Source: Diphasiastrum complanatum
Lineage: Eukaryota > Streptophyta > Lycopodiopsida > Lycopodiales > Lycopodiaceae
Reading direction: 5' to 3'
DNA length: 64,000 nucleotides
Assembly (NCBI GenBank): GCA_029204225.1
Contig: CM055092.1
Location: 68,600,821 to 68,664,820 of the forward strand
Under the pieces are notes generated by a model, which was not told the origin of the DNA, did not search any database, and was given only the letters and a program-made list of their open reading frames with translations. A program made the translations under genes and the position numbers. Positions 37,256-49,695 of this stretch are shown here, one piece after another. Numbering within the stretch: the stretch's first letter is position 1; every line of letters starts with the position of its first letter.

Positions 37256-38110
37256 ATGGGCACATGCCACATAAAAGGAGTTTACACCAATTATACTCAT
37301 ATACTAATTAAGCAAAGAAGCACATCAACATGGAGAGAAGAAAACTTTAGAAGGGTTCCCAAATTATCATTAGAATCTAGAGTATTACTCTCACATAAAC
37401 TCAACTTAAGTTTACTCACACGAAACACGAGATGTATCCTAATTCCTTCAAGGACTTCCGCCTAATAAGCTAAAGATCTGACTTTCTTCACTATCTTGTA
37501 AGGTCCAAAGTATCTTGTAGATAGAACCTTATAATGCTTCTTGGTATACTTTAATTTAAAGTTGTCAAATATCCTTAGATACACCCGATCACCAACTTAA
37601 AACTCAATGTTTAGACATTTTTCCAAATTCATGTAATTTCTCATCCAATCTTAAGCACTTTGGACATTCTCACATGCCAACTACAACATTTCATGCTTGT
37701 CATACAAGAAATTAGCCACCCCCTAGAGTTTAATACCCTTAGTCTCACTGCATATTGATGAATTAGGCTAAAACTCATACACAAGTATAAACCAATTGAA
37801 AGGGCCGAACGCTTATTACTATTGTAAATAGTAGCTCAACAAGGGGGACATAACTTTTTCATTGACCCTATTTATTAGAAACATATGCACAAAGCATATC
37901 TTTTGTAGTCTAAGTAGTTCTTTTCGTCTAATTTTTAAGAACCAAAAATGACCAAGGAACTTTAGATCACAATCAATTACTATGTCTCTAGGTAGTCCGT
38001 AGAGTCTAAAAAGATTCTTTACAAATATTTGAACCAAGTAAGATGCCTTCATAGTACTCTCTAAATGAACAAATGTAGCTGATTGTCGAGAAAATCAAAT
38101 TTTAATCAAC
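37256..38110 (-). pseudogene. Ty3/gypsy integrase C-terminal fragment
   Basis: From 38,055 down: ASYLVQIFVKNLFRLYGLPR then DIVIDCDLKFLGHFW, the catalytic core around the second Asp (D-x-D, here DCD with Arg lost). After stops and shifts: NRVNEKV, ANFLYDKHEML, VGDRVYLRI at about 37,590, KKHYKVLSTRYFGPYKIVKK at about 37,510, and a VFRVSKLKLSL segment near 37,410. This order is the gypsy integrase core, GPY/F module and tail. Multiple frameshifts; dead. It lies opposite in strand to the gypsy at 26.5 kb. Confidence 0.82.
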
Positions 38111-38114
38111 CAAG

Positions 38115-38555
38115 CAACATTCGACCTTTCTAAGTTTTGAAAAAATATCTTACCACAAGCATCATTCACACTTCAAGACATACGATTCCACAAAAGGTTT
38201 TATTGTTGCACACCATGTGGCATAAAAAAGGTAGACATCATGTGCTATCTTTTTCTTGAATCATGGCAAGCAAGAAAAGGCCCTACATCCAAGAATTGAC
38301 AATGTTTGAGATCGAAAATAGATTTGGGAACTGGTGGTTATAATTGAACACAATAAACACACACGCAGACGGTAGTCTAGATTCACATGTACGATGTGAG
38401 AGAAAAAAACATCGAGTGCATTAATATAGAGAAACAAATGCTCTTTATAACATTTTATTATTGAAGATGGTCTAAAGTTAACAATGAATGGAAAGCATTA
38501 AATCAAGATTTACATTGAATCATCAAGATCAAAAAAAAATCTAGGTGAAGTTGAG
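38115..38555. other. No recognisable gene
   Basis: AT-rich spacer between the gypsy integrase fragment and the first LTR of the concatemer. The minus strand at 38,120-38,330 may be further decayed integrase, but no motif could be fixed. Confidence 0.4.
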
Positions 38556-38919
38556 GAAAACACCTTAGCCTATGGACAGTCTCTTGAAACTTAAGTAAGA
38601 GTAAAAAGACTGAGGTAATTTTCATTGCTCATCTCTGTTTTGACTCATGTCTTAATTCACTTCATAATACATATAGAAGATGAGTAAATGTTATTCAGTG
38701 TATTATTTCAATGGTTATGAATGGAGTCTGATTAGTCTATTTATACTAAATGAGTAATGCAGTAAAAGATGACTAATGGATTTACCTTCTGCAGTTAGAA
38801 ATATAGTTTTATAGTCAGTAATAATTCACTGAGTTACTGTCTGAGGTAAAAAAAAACAGTCAACATAAAATAGATTTCAGTTTTTGTTTTGGTTTACCGA
38901 ATATGCTCTATGCTTAACA
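38556..38919 (+). repeat. LTR-1, 5'-truncated
   Basis: Only the last 364 bp of an LTR, matching 51,742-52,117 closely (both start ACCTTAGCCTATGGACAGTC and end TGCTTAACA). It is joined at its left to unrelated sequence. It belongs to the same subfamily as LTR-4, while LTR-2 and LTR-3 carry a different 3' half. Confidence 0.85.
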
Positions 38920-39207
38920 AACATAATGGCAAACTACAAGCATAATAAATCCCATATTGCTAATCCATTAAAAAACATGGAAAAGCTACTGCTCAAAGTG
39001 GTTGAAAAACACCATTAGAGCTATATATATATTATATATTTCCAAAACCACATACATTATCAAGATGAAACCATTGAAAAAGATGGTCAAGCTTTTGTAG
39101 ATAAATCATGGCAATTGCATCAAAGATTGAATAAAATTAAGTTTGCTTGATTGGAAACAATACAAGAATAAGTAAATGAAAAACATTTATATCTTTGAAA
39201 AGAATAT

Positions 39208-39495
39208 TTGAGATGGATTACTTATGAGGTGAATGGGTTCAAACTTAAGTTACCTTCTAGTATAATCTATGGCAATATCCGAACTAGAAACCCAATGACT
39301 GGCTTCATAATCATACCAAAACCCCGCTATAGTGTTATGAGCGCTATTAACCAACACACAAAACATACCACACGTTTTATGGCGACCACAATGGGATTTA
39401 GATCCATGAAAGCCAGATACTCTAGTGGTATCCTAGTTCATACTGCCATAGAGGATTTAGAAGGTTTAGAAGTGATATCAATGCTCCTAATGTGA
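39208..39495 (+). CDS. Unnamed ORF upstream of gag, repeated in the concatemer
   Basis: A 95-codon open stretch with WITYEVNGFKLKLPSS, YGNIRTRNPMTGFIIIPKPR and YSSGILVHTAIEDLEGLEV. The same frame recurs at 45,307-45,585 (one-base deletion near 45,380), inverted at 46,382-46,191, and partly at 52,321-52,440. Upstream, an in-frame decayed extension reads DGQAFVDKSWQLHQRLNKIK and is seen best in the inverted copy (46,427-46,630). It therefore looks like the remains of a longer protein of the retrotransposon. I do not recognise the family. The start codon is not fixed. Confidence 0.45.
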   Translation: MRWITYEVNGFKLKLPSSIIYGNIRTRNPMTGFIIIPKPRYSVMSAINQHTKHTTRFMATTMGFRSMKARYSSGILVHTAIEDLEGLEVISMLLM

Positions 39496-40196
39496 AAGAA
39501 ATTGGACAAATATGAAAGGGAAACATACATCTTGATGAAAAAGAAGAAAAAAAAAAAATTGAATATTCCACATGGAATTGACCTCGTGAAATCCTTTATA
39601 TGTGTTTTGATTTTGAATGGACAATCATTATTTAATGATTGTATAGATGAAAAATGAATGATTGTAACTTTTGATCATGATGGTATTGTGTGATAAAAAT
39701 TGTTGTTTGGACTTGGTGATATTTGTGAGATGTGTGAGCAAGATTGAATGTTTTCATGATTGAGTAGTACAACAGTTTCAAGATTTGTAGAAGAAGGTAT
39801 AGTGTTGGACAGAGAGGTGTAGGTGTGAATCCTAGCCCCACCATCCTAGCCTAGTGGGTGCCATCTTGAAGTAGACAAGGAAAGTCACTCAAGAGGACCG
39901 TATCAAAATTGCATGTCTTGAATGAGTGTTATTCATACTTGATAAAGAAAAAGAAGAAAAAAAAAAATTTGTGAAAAAGAAGAAGAAGAAAACACATAGA
40001 AATGAAAGATGAAGAGAACTAGCTAAAGAAGCTATAAGCATTACAAACTAAGTAAGTCCAATTCAAAATTGAAATCAATCATTATCACCAAATCTATAAT
40101 TAAAAAAAAAAATCATTTATACGATCATTCACAACAATCCAATGGAACATATAGAAAATAAATAAATAAATAAAGCCAAAAAAAGAAAAAAAAACA

Positions 40197-40710
40197 ATGT
40201 CAATGGATGAAGAAAGTGCCAATCTACCCAGTTTCAATGGAAATGAAGATGAAGATGCAGACCTACATATTCAAAGATTCATGAATGTGTGTAGGCAAAA
40301 TTATGAAGAAGAAGATGATGCTATGTTTAGATTATTTCCAGTAACATTGGATAATCTTGCTCTTGAATGGTATTCTGTATTGAATCAAAAGAAAATTTGC
40401 AATTGGACAAAACTTAATACAAGCTTCTTGGATAGGTTTAGAAAATGGAATTACTATTCTGATGTCATCAAATTACTAGCTGAAATTAAATTGAAATAGA
40501 ATGAACCTATCAAAAGCTTTGTTGATAGAATCAATTGTTTGGCTAAAAGATTGAGTGAGAAACCAGGAGAAGAGTTTTTCTTATCTTGGTTTATATCAGG
40601 TTTGCATGATGACATGGCATATAGTATTCTCTCAAAAGTTCCTAAGACTTTTGAGGAAGCTATCTCTAAGGCAGTTGCTATAGAACATGCTGATAAGATG
40701 ATGACATAAA
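40197..40710 (+). pseudogene. Retrotransposon Gag
   Basis: From ATG 40,197: LPSFNGNEDEDADLHIQRF, FPVTLDNLALEWYSVL and WTKLNTSFLDRF, the retrotrans_gag pattern of Ty3/gypsy-type elements. A TAG at 40,497 (likely from CAG) ends the first frame after 100 codons. The same frame then continues with NEPIKSFVDRINCLAKRL, FLSWFISGLHDDMAYSILSK and EEAISKAVAIEHADKMM before a TAA at 40,707. No zinc knuckle follows. Present only in this unit of the concatemer; the other units have lost it. Confidence 0.85.
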
Positions 40711-42253
40711 TAGAAGAACTTGATAAGAAGAGTTGGATAGATAGATCCTTGGATGAATTTGATGTAGGAATCTCTTCCTACTATGCTAGAGTATCATCTA
40801 TTTCTAAATTTTTTTTACAAAAAATGAATCTTGTTATTCTGATGATCCTATTCAAACAAATGGAGGATTAAGAAATTTACGTATCAATGTGAACTTCATG
40901 TTTTAAATATATATGAGCAACCTATGAAGATATTGTTTTATTAGAATATACAATATGCAATGACAGTTTGAATGTAGGATCCAATACAAATTCAAATATA
41001 GTGTGTGTTTATGGACGAGATGCACAGATTTCAATGATTATATGTTTACAAACTCGATTTGCCATATCTATGAAATGCTTTTATTTTTTAAGCTTAAAGT
41101 AAGGAGAAACTAGTGGTTCGACTACCAATTGAACAACTAATTTTATTTTTATGACACAAATGTGTGAAAGGCTATCTTGAGAAAAATATTTCATCTTATT
41201 TGAGAAGGATATAATATACATCTTGGAAGGTGATACACTCTATATGAAGATTGGAGGTAAAATATCCACACACATTACACTTGCATCAATTAGACACAGT
41301 GGTGTATGCATCCATCTGATGAAGAATCTGAGACCTTGCATTTCATGTCTACTTGCATTATGCATTGATTTGAAGATGGGATGCAATGTTCTAATGCCTT
41401 GGATGGGCATTTTTGTTGAATAGTGTCATGAGGGTGGTATTGAGAGGAAATATGAATATTTGGAATGGATAAAACATCACCAGTGGGGAGGTGAGTGAAG
41501 AAAAAAAAAAAAAACACGTGATGAGTGAAAAAATGAGTGGAGAGAATATGATGAGTGTTTTCTATTTTGTTGTTCATAAGGTCTTGAGAATTATAATTGG
41601 ATCATAGATTTTCTTTGGTAAGAATAGAAAATATTATATCTCATTCAAAATCTATCTGTGAGAGTAGAAATGTGAGGTATAGCATGAATATTTGCTTGAA
41701 AAAAAAAAAATCTACCTATTATTTAAGGGAGTGAATAGGTTTTTATGAGAATGAGATGTATTCACAATGTGAATGACGAAGATCCAACTTTTAGAATAGG
41801 TTGCATTGCACGCACTACATTATATGAAGACCTAGACATGAAGTTGAGAAACTGCATTCATATCTTGTTACAACAATAAAAATTGCATCAACATTTCCCA
41901 ACAATCCATGGTTTTGATGATGGGCACTACATTATGATTTGATGGGAGTGGGAGCATATTTTCTTTAGACATGGGCTGGATGTAATGCAAGATTTTCATT
42001 TTGGATAAAGACAATGTTGATGAAAGATCTAAAGGCGGAATCAATGGTCTTTGGATTCATGCTGCTGAATAATAATGGTTAGCATCACACTATATTGTGT
42101 GTTGAGCCCATTAATTGACGAAGAAAACCTTGAAATGCTGAAAAGATGAAAAGATCGTAAGGCTAAATCAATGGCTTTATGATACAAAATCAAATGTCAA
42201 AGACTATTCCCTCTGTTCGCAGGGACACTTCACATTTAAGTGGGGGGGAAACA

Positions 42254-44293
42254 TGTAGTGCATTTTTCTAGTCAAAATTTCAAAATTTCAGCAACTACAA
42301 TCATTGATGCTGATTTTCTAGAAGAAAATGTGTTGTATCTCATATGCTCAAAATCTACTATTATGCCACTTTCTACTGATGTACGAATGTAGCTATGTTA
42401 AAGAGTAGCTATAAATTCTATGGCAGGTTCAAATGTATCAAGTCATCAAATGACAGTTATATCAGCAGAATTAGAGCTATTTTTAAGACTTTACTATGTT
42501 TAGTAAGTTTGTTAGATAACAATACTTATAAGTGACTCTGATGGACAAAAATATCTATAGTTGTTAATGGTCGTTGTTTGCCATGTTGTAATTGATCAAT
42601 GTACTTGTTAAACTATGATTAATAAAAGATGCCCAGCAGGTACCTTTAAGGCACTGACTTAAGTTTCAAGGGAAGGTCCAAAGGCTAAGGGTCCTGCAAA
42701 CAACGACAACCAAAGTTCAGTTCAAGACGAAAACAACAAACCAGTGAAAATACGACAATTAAATCAACGATCATGACAAATAATACCCTTTTGAAGATTA
42801 AGGATGTCCTTGAAGAATTAGGACCACAACCTTATCATAAAGGTCCAAAAAGATTTGGCAAGTTCAAAATCATTCAAACAGTAACTAACCATGATCCATC
42901 AAAGATTATCAAAGAAAATTTAGAGTTCAAGCTCAAATCAAGGATTTAGTAACATTGCTTCACAATTGAAGGGGTTCTGGCTAAAAATTGATGAATCCTT
43001 ATCGATTGAGGACACTGCAAAATATACCAGTCAAAATAAAATTTTGCAGGTGAAAATGCTTATAAGACATTCAGGTGTCTTGGAAGAAAAGAATTGATGA
43101 GGTCAAAACAATGGGAATGACCGAAATATACTAGAATGATCAATTTCAAAATTATGTTGAGAGGCCAGACCCATATTCATGTGATGATTTTCAAAATGAA
43201 ACAAAGAAATGATGTGAAAGGTGCTATAAGCTTATTGAAGGGCAGTTTTGAAGAAAATACACTTCTAAAAGTCGTTGGAAGAGGTCCTACCATGGACTCT
43301 TCGATAATTCAGAGCCCACAGATCCTTAATCGACACTTGTCAAATGGACCTGAAACTTTTTATCAGAATGAGTAAAGTCGAATTCCATGAAATGGATTCA
43401 AGGGAAAGCCAAAAATGGATAGTGTTTGAAAGTGAGAGGTTGGTAACTGCCTCGTTCTCATCTCTCACGAGGATTGGAAAAGGGAAGCATTCATGAATGC
43501 ATTGGTTAGAGGGTAGAAGAGAGGAGTTTATTGTTTTCTTGGTTAAGAGCAGAGATTTTTTTGAGTGTTCTGGTGATGAAGAGAGGCATGGAGTCTTCTG
43601 ATGCATTCTGTCTCTCATTTGTGATGAATAGTACAACGATTCTGGAAGAACATTGTGGATGATTCCATGTTCTCCAAAGACTGGTGTTAAATACTGGTGC
43701 TATCTGCAGATTTATTGATTGATCTTGGGTTATGATCATATGAAGAAGACATTTCATGCAGAACTGCCCGCATTATACTCATAGCTTTTTGGCTTTCTGA
43801 CTGCGTTGGACAGCCTATCATTCGTCTATCTGAATGCAATGGACAGACTATCTCAAATATTGTTGCTCTAACTGCAATAGACATCAATACTACTGATCTG
43901 ATGGACAAAGGTGTATGTTGCTTGCTCGCTGCCCATCTCTCACATATACAAACAACCAGCCTTCACTGTTGATGCTATCTACCTCCCACAGCGCTTCACT
44001 ATCCCTCTGAGGCCAGTCCTTCCTCTCCGTCTCTCCTTATTCCCACCCCTTCTCCATCGTTGAGTTGCTTTCTCCCTTCCTCCAACGATACCTCTCCTAT
44101 CTTCCGCTCACCTGCTCTCTAGCTATCTGCACTACCCATCTGCACTCTCCATCTGCGGTTCTGTCCATCAACTCCTCTTCAAAATCTGTCTCTCCCTGCC
44201 TGCGCTCTCCATCCGTCGTTGACTCAGCGCTCCAGCTCCCACTTCCTCGCAGTCAGCCGCTCCCTATCACTCCCTTTTCGATCTCTGTCAAGA

Positions 44294-44336
<43 letters not shown>

Positions 44337-45024
44337 CTTGATCTCTCTCTCTCGCTCTGTCTGTATCTTTCTTTCCTTCAGCGATCCCCCCCCCTCCCCC
44401 CTTTTTCTTCTTGCTTCAAAACTTTTTGGTGAAAGAGACGACCCGGTAAAGATAAAGATGGACTACTGAAGAAAAATACAGAGTGACTCAAATGTGGACG
44501 ACATGACTTTATCTGAAGGACTCTCCTTGAAATTTAAGTCAGAGCATAAGGATCTGAGGTGAAATCATTTACCTTTTTACTGTATTTTTTGGATTAATCA
44601 TTTGGTTAAGCATGTAGACTGGTTTTTTTCGGTTATTATGAATATCAAGTATATGTTTTTATGAATCCAAAAAAAAAATGGATTCATGTGCTTATATTGA
44701 ATCTATAACCCATAGTATACAATAAATGGTATGTCTTTACAGTCTAATGAATTACAGATTTACCTTCTACTGTAAAAACTCCAGAAAATAAAGAACAATT
44801 AGATTCTGTTTTTTATAATGGAATATTATATATGCTTTTCAAGAGTTAAACTTATTAAGGATTTTCAAATGGCTATAACTTCTAATCCGTAACTCGGATC
44901 CAAATGATTCAAAAAGGTAAATCGATTCTTAAAACTTATAGAATTCACTAAAATTGAAAAAAAATGACTTTTAAAATAATTTTGTCATAAATTTCTCAGT
45001 TTGAGTGATGTGTAATGCTTAACA
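42254..45024 (+). repeat. LTR-2, full length
   Basis: Begins TGTAGTGCATTTTTC after a polypurine tract and ends TGCTTAACA, 2,771 bp, a very long LTR. It includes the AATAAAAGATGCC stretch, a CT-rich 700-bp part with a (CT)n run at 44,298-44,333, and an AT-rich 3' part of the second subfamily. Small frames such as 43,136-43,375 recur in LTR-4 but lack any known motif and are probably chance. Confidence 0.88.
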
Positions 45025-46183
45025 AATATACTTAGCATGATAAATCCCATATTGCTAATCCATTGGAAACATGGAAAAGCTACCACTCAAAGTGGTTGAA
45101 AAACACCATTAGGGCTATATATATATATATTTCCAAAACCACATACATTATCATGATAAAACCATTGAAAAAGATGGTCAAGCTTTCGTAGATAAATCAT
45201 GGCAATTGCATCAAAGATTGAATAAAATTAAGTTTGCTTGATTGGAGAGAATACAAGAATTAGTAAATGAAAAACATTTATATCATTGAAAAGAATATTT
45301 GAGATGGATTACTTATGAGGTGAATGGGTTCAAACTTATGTTACCTTCGAGTATAATCTATGGCAATATCCGAACTAGAACCCAATGATTGGCTTCATAA
45401 TCATACCAAAACCCCGCTATAGTGTTATGAACACTATTAAGCAACACACCAAACGTACCACATGTTTTATGGCGACCACAATGAGATTTAGATCCATGAA
45501 AGCCAGATACTCTAGTGGTATCCTAGTTCATACTGCCATAGAGGATTTAGAAGGTTTAGAAGTGATATCAATGCTCCTAATGTGAAAGAAATTGGACAAA
45601 TACGAAAGGGAAACATACATCTTGATGAAAAAGAAGAAGAAAAAAAAATTGAATATTCCACATGGAATTGACCTCGTGAAATCCTTATATATGTGTTTTG
45701 ATTTTGAATGGACAATCATTATTTAATGATTGTATAGATGAAAAATGAATGATTGTAACTTTTGATCATGATGGTATTGTGTGATAAAAATTGTTGTTTG
45801 GACTTGGTGATATTTGTGATGTGAGCAAGATTAAATGTCTTCATGATTGAGTAGTACAACAGTTTCAAGATTTGTAGAAGAAGTACTGTATAGTGTTGGA
45901 AAGAGAGGTGTAGGTGTGAAGCCTAGCCCCACCATCCTAGCCTAGTGGGTGCCATCTTGAAGTAGACAAGGAAAGTCACTCAAGAGGACCGTATCAAAAT
46001 TGCATGTCTTGAATGAGTGTTATTCATACTTGATTAACAAAAAGAAGAAAAAAAAAATTGTGAAAAAGAAGAAGAAGAAAACACATAGAAATGAAAGATG
46101 AAGAGAACTAGCTAAAGAAGCTATAAGCATTACAATCTAAGTAAGTCCAATTCAAAATTGAAATCAATCATTATCACCAAAGC
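45025..46183 (+). mobile_element. Internal region, deletion derivative
   Basis: Copy of 38,920-40,100 (unnamed ORF plus leader), with few changes. It ends at AATCATTATCACCAAAGC, just before where Gag would start. Beyond this point the sequence turns into an inverted segment. Confidence 0.85.
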
Positions 46184-49100
46184 CATAATTTTATCCCATT
46201 GTGGTCGCCATAAAACATGTGGTACGTTTGGTGTGTTGCTTAATAGTGTTCATAACACTATAGCGGGGCTTTGGTATGATTATGAAGCCAGTCATTGGGT
46301 TTCTAGTTCGGATATTGCCATAGATTATATTCGAAGGTAACATAAGTTTGAACTCATTCACCTCATAAGTAATCGATCTCAAATATTCTTTTCAATGATA
46401 TAAATGAAAAACTGTATTCTCTCCAATCAAGCAAACTTAATTTTATTCAATCTTTGATGCAATTGCCATGATTTATCTACGAAAGCTTGACCATCTTTTT
46501 CAATGGTTTTATCATGATAATGTATGTGGTTTAAGAAATATATATATATAGCTCTAATGGTGTTTTTCAACCACTTTGAGCGGTAGCTTTTCCATGTTTT
46601 CCAATGGATTAGCAATATGGGATTTATCAAGTATATTTGTTAAGCATTACACATCACTCAAACTAAGAAATTTATGATAAAATTCATTTAAAAGTCGTTT
46701 TTCTCAATTTTAGTGAATTCTATGAGTTTTAAGGATCAATTTACCTTTTTGGATCATTCGGATCCGATTACGGATTAGAAGCTATAGCCATTTGAAAATC
46801 CTTAATAAGTTTAACTCTTGAAAAGCATATATAATATTCCATTATAAAAACCGAATCTAATTGTTCTTTATTTTCTGGAGTTTTTACAGCATAAGGTAAA
46901 TCTGTAATTCATTAGACTGTAAAAACATACCATTTACTGTATACTATGGGTGATTCAATATGAGCACATAAATCCATTTTTTTTTCAGATTCATAAAAAC
47001 ATATACTTAGTATTCATAATAACCGAAAAACCCGGTCTACATGCTTAACCAAATGATAAAACCAAAAAAATACAGTTAAAAGGTAAATGATTTCACTTCA
47101 GATCCTTATGCTATGACTTAAATTTCAAGGACGGTACGTTAGATAAAGTCATGTCTTCCACAGTTGGAGTCACTCTGCATCTTTTTTCAGTAGCCCACAT
47201 AATTGGTTGCCAGATTGCGGGTTTTCATTGTATCTTTGATGGTCGTCTCTTTCATTTTACCAATAAGTTTTGAAGCAAGAAGAAAAAGAGGGGGGGGGGG
47301 GGGTGAATATCTGAAGGAAGGAAGGATACAGACAGAGCGGCAGAGAGAGATCGGATGAGAGAGAGAGCTGGAACGTTGAGGAATGAAAAGCACAGGCAAT
47401 GAGAGAGAGATCCGCGGTTGTAGGGAGAGAGACATAAATCGAACAGAGAGGGAGAGAGATATGGAGAGTTGACTGCGCTGAGAGAGGGAAGGTATAGCGA
47501 GTGAGAGAGAGTGGGGAGGGTAGCGATTGAGAGAGGGTGATTAGATAAGGAGAGATTGGGAGCACTGTGAGGGAGAGAGATGGAGGGCAGCGATTCTGAG
47601 GGAGAGAGATAGAGCAGTTTGGAGAGAGAGAGAGTGTGGATCAATGTTGCTAATGTGCGCTTTGCTGCTCCAATCAATGTTTTATCATTCACAAAAGAAA
47701 TCTAGCATCTCTTTGAAGAATACCATTGATTTGCTCTGCTCATTGCATCTGCTCATTGAATGCAAGAATGTCAAGGAACGAATCTCTGCTCACAAAGTGA
47801 ACGCATTCCTTGCTCATAGAATGTAGGAATGAAAAAAAATCAGAGATTGAATGAATCCTTCTTTTCTACACTGTAACGAATGAATTGCTTCCTCCCGGAT
47901 CCTTCCTTCTTCTTCTCCTCGTTGAGATAAAACGGTTCATTTCCATTCCACTTGAAAACACCAACATCTTTCATTCTACATTGAATCCATTTCATGGAAT
48001 TTGACTTTACTCATTATGATAAAAAGTTTCAGGTCCATTTGACAAGTGTTGATTAAGGATATGTGGGCTCTGAATTATCAAAGAGTCCATGGTAGGACCT
48101 CTTCCAACGACTTTTAGAAGTGTATTTTCTTCAAAACTGAACTTCATTGAAGGGAAAAATGCCTTCAATAAAGTTCCCTAATTTTCATATTGATATAAAG
48201 GCCATTCTATACCATTTTGGCCTTCCTAGGACAATTTCTTCAAAATTATTAATCATTGGTATTTGGACCAATTCACCCAATTATGATTGCAACATTTGTG
48301 ATGTGTTAGTCCTTCATTTTCCGTAGAGACACACACTTCATTGACTTACGAGTCCAACTGCCATTTTGGAAGCATAGCTTTAACTCTATCAATAGTTGAT
48401 CGATCCGGATTCTTCGATTTTTCCCCAAGAACTTATTAAACTGTAAAGTAATGTTACTTCATTACTTGGCTGCAGCTTGAAGTTTCCAATTGTCTTCGAT
48501 AATCTTTTTAGAAATTGTTGTTAGCTACTAGTCAAACGATACCAAACTTAGTCACTGTATTTTACTTTGCGGTATTCTTCTGGACCTTTATAATAAGGTA
48601 ATGGTCCCAATTCATAAAGGACATTCTTAACCTTAAAAAGGGTATTACTTGTCACAACCATTGATTTAATTGTCGTATTTTCTCTGGTTTGTTGTTTTCG
48701 TCTTGAACTGAACTTTGATTGTCGTTGTTTGCAGGACCCTTAGCCTTTGGACCTTTCCTTGAGACTTAAGTCAGTGCCTTAAAGGTACCTGGGCATCTTT
48801 TATTAATCATGATATAAAGTACATTTCATCATTACAATATGGCCAAAAATTGCCATTTAATAAAACCACTTAGCAACTGTCGATATTATCATCCATCAAA
48901 GTCACTTATGAGTGTTGCTAAAAATAGCTTATTGCTATTTAACAAACTTACTAAAAATAGTAACATAGTAAAAATAGCTCTAATTTGTCTGATATAACTG
49001 TCATTTGAAAATTGATTATAACATTTGAACATGCCATAGAATTTCATAGCTACTCTTTAACATAGCCACATTCGTATATCAGTAAAAAGTGGCATAATAG

Positions 49101-49285
49101 CAGATTTTGCACATATGAGATACATCTAGCACATTTTTCTTCTAGAAAATCAGCATCAATGATTGTAGTTGCTGAAATTTTAAAATTTTGACCCAAAAAA
49201 TGCACTACATGTTTTCCTCCCACTTGAATGTGAAGCGTCCCCGCGAACAGAGGGAATAGTCTTTGACATTTGATTTTGTATCATA
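46184..49285 (-). mobile_element. Inverted unit of the concatemer
   Basis: About 3.1 kb in reverse orientation, containing (minus sense) a polypurine tract near 49,210-49,225, LTR-3, and the first 450 bp of an internal region. It is bordered by a perfect 18-bp inverted repeat AATCATTATCACCAAAGC (46,166-46,183, and its complement at 49,286-49,303). Turning the segment round would give LTR-2, deleted internal, LTR-3, deleted internal, LTR-4 all in one direction. Confidence 0.8.
46638..49209 (-). repeat. LTR-3, full length, inverted
   Basis: Minus strand begins TGTAGTGCA at 49,209 and ends GCTTAACA at 46,638, 2,572 bp. The 3' half is of the LTR-2 subfamily. The GA-rich part (47,280-47,640) is the complement of the CT-rich part of the others; the 47,640-47,990 section matches LTR-4 (50,835-51,180) better than LTR-2. 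Confidence 0.88.
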
Positions 49286-49695
49286 GCTTTGGTGATAATG
49301 ATTAATAATGATTGATAATGAAAATTGCATCAACATTTTCCAACAATGCATGGTTTTGATGATGGGCATTACATTATGATTTGATGGGAGTGGGAGCATA
49401 TTTTCTTTAGACATGGGCTGGATGTAATGCAAGATTTTTATTTTGGATAAAGACAATGTTGCTGAAAGATCTAAAGGCTGAATCAATGGTCTTTGGATTC
49501 ATGCTGCTGAATAATAATGATTAGCATCACACTATATTGTGTGCTGAGCCCATTAATTGACGAAGAAAACCTTGAAATGCTGAAAAAATGAAAAGATCGT
49601 AAGGCCAAATCAATGGCTTTATGATACAAAATCAAATGTCAAAGACTATTCCCTCTGTTCATGGGGACGCTTCACATTTAAGTGGGGGGGCAACA
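49286..49695 (+). mobile_element. 3' end of internal region before LTR-4
   Basis: After the 18-bp inverted repeat and an ATTGATAATG word, the sequence matches 41,877-42,253 and ends in the polypurine tract AGTGGGGGGGCAACA. Most of the internal region, including Gag, is missing. Confidence 0.85.

Larger units (their letters stand above)
38920..42253 (+). mobile_element. Internal region of gag-only LTR retrotransposon
   Basis: The 3.3-kb internal segment between LTR-1 and LTR-2. Contents in order: an unnamed conserved frame (39,208-39,495 plus decayed flanks), A-rich leader, Gag (40,197-40,710), about 1.5 kb without readable frames, and the polypurine tract AAGTGGGGGGGAAA at 42,239-42,252. No protease, RT, RNase H or integrase is present, so the family is non-autonomous (TR-GAG or LARD type) and needs enzymes from elsewhere. 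Confidence 0.8.

Noticed and set aside
43136-43375. 79-codon frame conserved at 50,568-50,807
   Set aside because: Lies in LTR sequence; conservation follows from LTR identity, no known motif, no codon-position pattern visible.
47644-47826. 60-codon frame repeated at 50,985-51,167
   Set aside because: Same LTR segment in two orientations; it is antisense to the LTR and adds no evidence of coding.
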